Below are positions 6,879-9,316 of a stretch of DNA of 9,316 nt, one piece after another. The number at the start of each line of letters is the position of its first letter. The first letter of the stretch is position 1. A program made the position numbers and the translations under genes. Source of the DNA: Burkholderiaceae bacterium (lineage in GTDB: Bacteria; Pseudomonadota; Gammaproteobacteria; Burkholderiales; Burkholderiaceae); assembly GCA_947373615.1 (NCBI GenBank), contig CANBYN010000059.1:1-9316 (forward strand). Direction: 5' to 3'. The notes below the pieces were generated by a model, which worked only from the letters and a program-made list of their open reading frames with translations, did no database searches and was not told the origin of the DNA.

Positions 6879-8141
6879 ATGAAAGGTATTTTTAAGACTC
6901 GCCACCTGATTCTCGGTGTGATTTGCTTGATGTACTTCATAACATATATTGATCGTGTCAATATTTCCGTTGCCGGGCCCATGATTAAACAAGAATTCGG
7001 CCTGACTGCAACCCAGCTTGGCATTGTTTTTTCTGCTTTTGCCTATCCTTATGCAGCAATGCAAATTATTGGCGGCTGGTGCGCTGATCGATTTGGACCT
7101 CGCATTGTTCTTACTATTTTGAGCATTATTTGGGCGATAGCCACCATTCTTTGTGGCTTTGCATGGGGCGTTACGTCGTTGCTAGTGTTTCGTTTTATTT
7201 TGGGTATTGGCGAAGGTGGCGCATTCCCAACTGCAACCCGAGCTTTTACTTTTTGGCTTCCCGCTACTGAGCGTGGCTTTGCTCAGGGCATTACCCATAG
7301 CTTTGCTCGATTGGGTGGCGCAGTAACCCCCCCGATTGTTCTTGGGATTTCAATGCTTTATGGCTGGAGAGAGTCCTTCATTATTCTTGGCGTAATTAGT
7401 TTGGCTTGGACTATTTTATTTGTTTGGTATTTCCGCGATACCCCAATTTTGCATAAGGGTGTTACCGAACAAGAACTCAAAGAAATTGCCATAGACACAA
7501 AAAAAATGCGGTTTAGCCCATCGGTTACTAAGAAAACACCTTGGGCGGAGATGATTAAGAAGATGTGGTTGGTGACCTTCGTGGACTTTTGCTATGGCTG
7601 GTCATTATGGGTATTTTTAACTTGGCTACCTTCTTACCTAAAGGATGCGCGCGGATTTGACTTAAAACAATTGGCTCTTTTTACTGCTTTGCCTTTAATG
7701 GCAGGTGTGATTGGCGATACCTTAGGTGGGGTGGTATCTGATCAAGTTCTAAAAAGAACTGGAAACTTAAAGTTAGCTAGAAGAATGATGTTAATTATCG
7801 GCATGGGGGGTTCTTTGGCATTTATATTGCCAGTTGTTTCTGTAAACGATCCAATCACTGCCGTTGCCTTGCTTTCAGCCTCTTTCTTTTTCCTTGAGCT
7901 AACTAATGCAGTTTTATGGAGCTTGCCAATTGATATTGCTGGCTCTTATGCTGGCACGGCGGGTGGCATGATGAATACTGGATTTGGGGTTGCAGGTATG
8001 ATCTCTCCAGTAGTGTTTGGTTATCTAATTGAGACAACGGGAAGTTATCGGGTCCCATTTTTTGTTTCGGCAGCATTGTTGGCTATCGGGGTAGTTGCCT
8101 CTCTCTTTATAGATCCCACCAATAAGCTGGAAGACTCTTAA
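6879..8141 (+). CDS. sauU: MFS organic-anion transporter (anion:cation symporter type), probable sulfoacetate importer SauU
   Basis: A 420-residue major facilitator with about 12 hydrophobic segments and a central cytoplasmic loop near residues 186-230. Anion:cation symporter hallmarks are YIDRVNISVAGP (23-34) at the end of helix 1 and the motif-A loop GGWCADRFGPR (65-75). RFILGIGEGGAFP (105-117) in helix 4 and a second motif-A-like GGVVSD (283-288) after the central loop also fit. This family takes up organic acids such as glucarate, phthalate or sulfonates with protons across the inner membrane. A SauU role rests on the downstream SauS-like gene and the sulfite-handling operon opposite; sequence alone gives only the transporter class. 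The start is secured by AAGGAG 5 nt upstream. It is the first gene of the plus-strand unit, opposite the IclR-type gene. Confidence 0.75.
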   Translation: MKGIFKTRHLILGVICLMYFITYIDRVNISVAGPMIKQEFGLTATQLGIVFSAFAYPYAAMQIIGGWCADRFGPRIVLTILSIIWAIATILCGFAWGVTSLLVFRFILGIGEGGAFPTATRAFTFWLPATERGFAQGITHSFARLGGAVTPPIVLGISMLYGWRESFIILGVISLAWTILFVWYFRDTPILHKGVTEQELKEIAIDTKKMRFSPSVTKKTPWAEMIKKMWLVTFVDFCYGWSLWVFLTWLPSYLKDARGFDLKQLALFTALPLMAGVIGDTLGGVVSDQVLKRTGNLKLARRMMLIIGMGGSLAFILPVVSVNDPITAVALLSASFFFLELTNAVLWSLPIDIAGSYAGTAGGMMNTGFGVAGMISPVVFGYLIETTGSYRVPFFVSAALLAIGVVASLFIDPTNKLEDS

Positions 8142-8176
8142 TCCTAAATTAACCGTAAATTAAGTAAGTGAATACC

Positions 8177-9316
8177 ATGACACCTGTAGAAAACATTATT
8201 GAGCGCAGTCGCGTAGCTCAAAAGATTTTTGAACAATATACCCAAGACCAAGTGAACTTAGTGGTTGAGGCTGTAGCTTGGGCCATCTTGGAACCAAAGC
8301 GTAATCAGGAGCTTGCCGAGCTCGCCGTTCAAGATACCGGTCTTGGAGATGTGGCTGATAAATTTAAGAAGAATTTTAGGAAAACACTAGGTCTAGTGCG
8401 TGACTTAAGTTATGCAAAAACAGTTGGCGTTATTTCTGAGGATCTGCAGACGGGGCTTACTGAGTATGCGCGTCCTGTAGGCGTAGTGGCCGCTATTACA
8501 CCGTCTACCAATCCTGGTGCGACGCCGATTAATAAAATTTTGAATGCTCTAAAGTGTCGAAATGCGGTAGTAGTGGCGCCATCACCAAAGGGGTATTCTA
8601 CCTGTGCTCGCTTATTGGAGTTTGTTCATCTACAGCTAGATCAGGTACATGCGCCCCGAGATTTAGTGCAGATGTTGCCATTTCCAATTACCAAAGATTC
8701 AACAAACGAGTTGATGCGTTTATCTGACTTAGTAGTAGCTACTGGCTCTCAGGCCAATATTCGTGCTGCATACACTTGTGGGACTCCCGCCTTTGGTGTT
8801 GGTGCGGGTAATGTGCTGGTCATTATTGATGAGCACGCTGATGTTGCTGGCGCGGCTAATAAAATATTGCAATCCAAAACATTTGATAACGCTACTAGCT
8901 GCTCAAGTGAGAATGGTGTTGTGATTTGTGCGCAGGTCTATGACAAAGCCATAGACGCTCTTGAAGCTGCAGGTGGTTTGATGCTGGATGCTTCTGATAA
9001 AAAACGTCTGCAAGATGTTATGTTTCATGATGGCAAATTGACGTCTACTCTCACGGCGCAATATCCCGCCGTCATTGCCGAGCGCGCCCAGTTGCAAAAT
9101 CCAAAAGCCAAATTAGCCAAGTTCTTTATGGTGGAAGAAACTGGGTTTGGGGCTTCAGCGCCATTTTCTGGTGAAAAACTGAGCCCAATTTTAGCGGTTT
9201 GGAAGGCGGCTAATTTCGAAGTTGCTCAAGAGATTTTGGGCAATGTATATAACTATCAGGGGGCTGGACATTCTGTAGGTTTGCATACTGATTTAGGCGG
9301 GGAGGTTATGGAGAAG
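8177..9316 (+). CDS. sauS: CoA-acylating aldehyde dehydrogenase, probable sulfoacetaldehyde dehydrogenase SauS (C-terminus cut)
   Basis: An open frame of 380 codons runs off the right edge without a stop. It is a member of the CoA-acylating branch of the aldehyde dehydrogenase superfamily. Visible blocks are TPSTNPGATPINKILNALK in the nucleotide-binding half, GTPAFGVGAGNVLVIID, and TSCSSENGVV with the probable catalytic Cys242. SauS reversibly interconverts sulfoacetyl-CoA and sulfoacetaldehyde with NADP(H) or NAD(H), the step after the CoA ligase in sulfoacetate breakdown. The sulfonate specificity is inferred from the paired MFS gene and the opposite pta-soeABC operon; EutE- or PduP-like aldehyde use is the alternative. 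The ribosome binding site is weak. GTG at 8168 is an alternative in-frame start, and a TAA at 8165 bars anything earlier. The gene lies 35 nt after the transporter with no hairpin between, so the two are likely co-transcribed. Confidence 0.75.
   Translation, partial: MTPVENIIERSRVAQKIFEQYTQDQVNLVVEAVAWAILEPKRNQELAELAVQDTGLGDVADKFKKNFRKTLGLVRDLSYAKTVGVISEDLQTGLTEYARPVGVVAAITPSTNPGATPINKILNALKCRNAVVVAPSPKGYSTCARLLEFVHLQLDQVHAPRDLVQMLPFPITKDSTNELMRLSDLVVATGSQANIRAAYTCGTPAFGVGAGNVLVIIDEHADVAGAANKILQSKTFDNATSCSSENGVVICAQVYDKAIDALEAAGGLMLDASDKKRLQDVMFHDGKLTSTLTAQYPAVIAERAQLQNPKAKLAKFFMVEETGFGASAPFSGEKLSPILAVWKAANFEVAQEILGNVYNYQGAGHSVGLHTDLGGEVMEK

Noticed and set aside
6764..7064. Minus-strand open frames of 86 and 77 residues covering the divergent spacer and the transporter start
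   Set aside because: They overlap the well-supported transporter start and AT-rich regulatory DNA, and their sequences look like non-coding translation.
8142..8176. Possible terminator between the transporter and the dehydrogenase genes
   Set aside because: The 35-nt gap shows no GC-rich stem or T-run, so read-through is more likely.
8903..9097. Minus-strand 64-residue open frame
   Set aside because: Lies entirely antisense to the acylating dehydrogenase gene and shows no domain.

Overview
The window appears to come from an AT-leaning betaproteobacterium. The low-GC look combined with Burkholderiales-type sulfite dehydrogenase, IclR and sulfonate genes best suits a freshwater Polynucleobacter-like organism. 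That placement is an inference from gene style; no rRNA or marker gene is present.

Layout: two divergent transcription units leave a 148-bp intergenic region (6731-6878). The minus-strand unit reads iclR-type regulator (6730-5924), short phosphotransacetylase pta (5884-4976), molybdenum catalytic subunit soeA (4964-2076), four-cluster ferredoxin soeB (2079-1420), membrane anchor soeC (1420-485) and a YdjA-like nitroreductase (478 to beyond the left edge). Gaps are 39 and 11 nt, then 4-nt and 1-nt overlaps, then 6 nt, so this looks like one six-gene operon with translational coupling. The plus-strand unit holds an MFS organic-anion transporter (6879-8141) and, 35 nt later, an acylating aldehyde dehydrogenase that runs off the right edge (8177-9316). 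No gene-free stretch exceeds 300 bases, and no RNA gene, insertion sequence, CRISPR array or convincing terminator was seen.

How the genes fit together (inference from families and context): the transporter would import a C2 sulfonate, most likely sulfoacetate. The acylating dehydrogenase (SauS type) would interconvert sulfoacetyl-CoA and sulfoacetaldehyde. Sulfoacetaldehyde acetyltransferase (Xsc, not in the window) would split sulfoacetaldehyde into sulfite and acetyl phosphate. Pta would turn acetyl phosphate into acetyl-CoA, and SoeABC would oxidise toxic sulfite to sulfate in the cytoplasm, passing electrons to quinone. The IclR protein probably controls both units from the shared intergenic region, which contains TTGTTC/GAACAA dyads. 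The CoA ligase (SauT) and Xsc needed to complete the route are absent from the window and are predicted to lie to the right of 9316.
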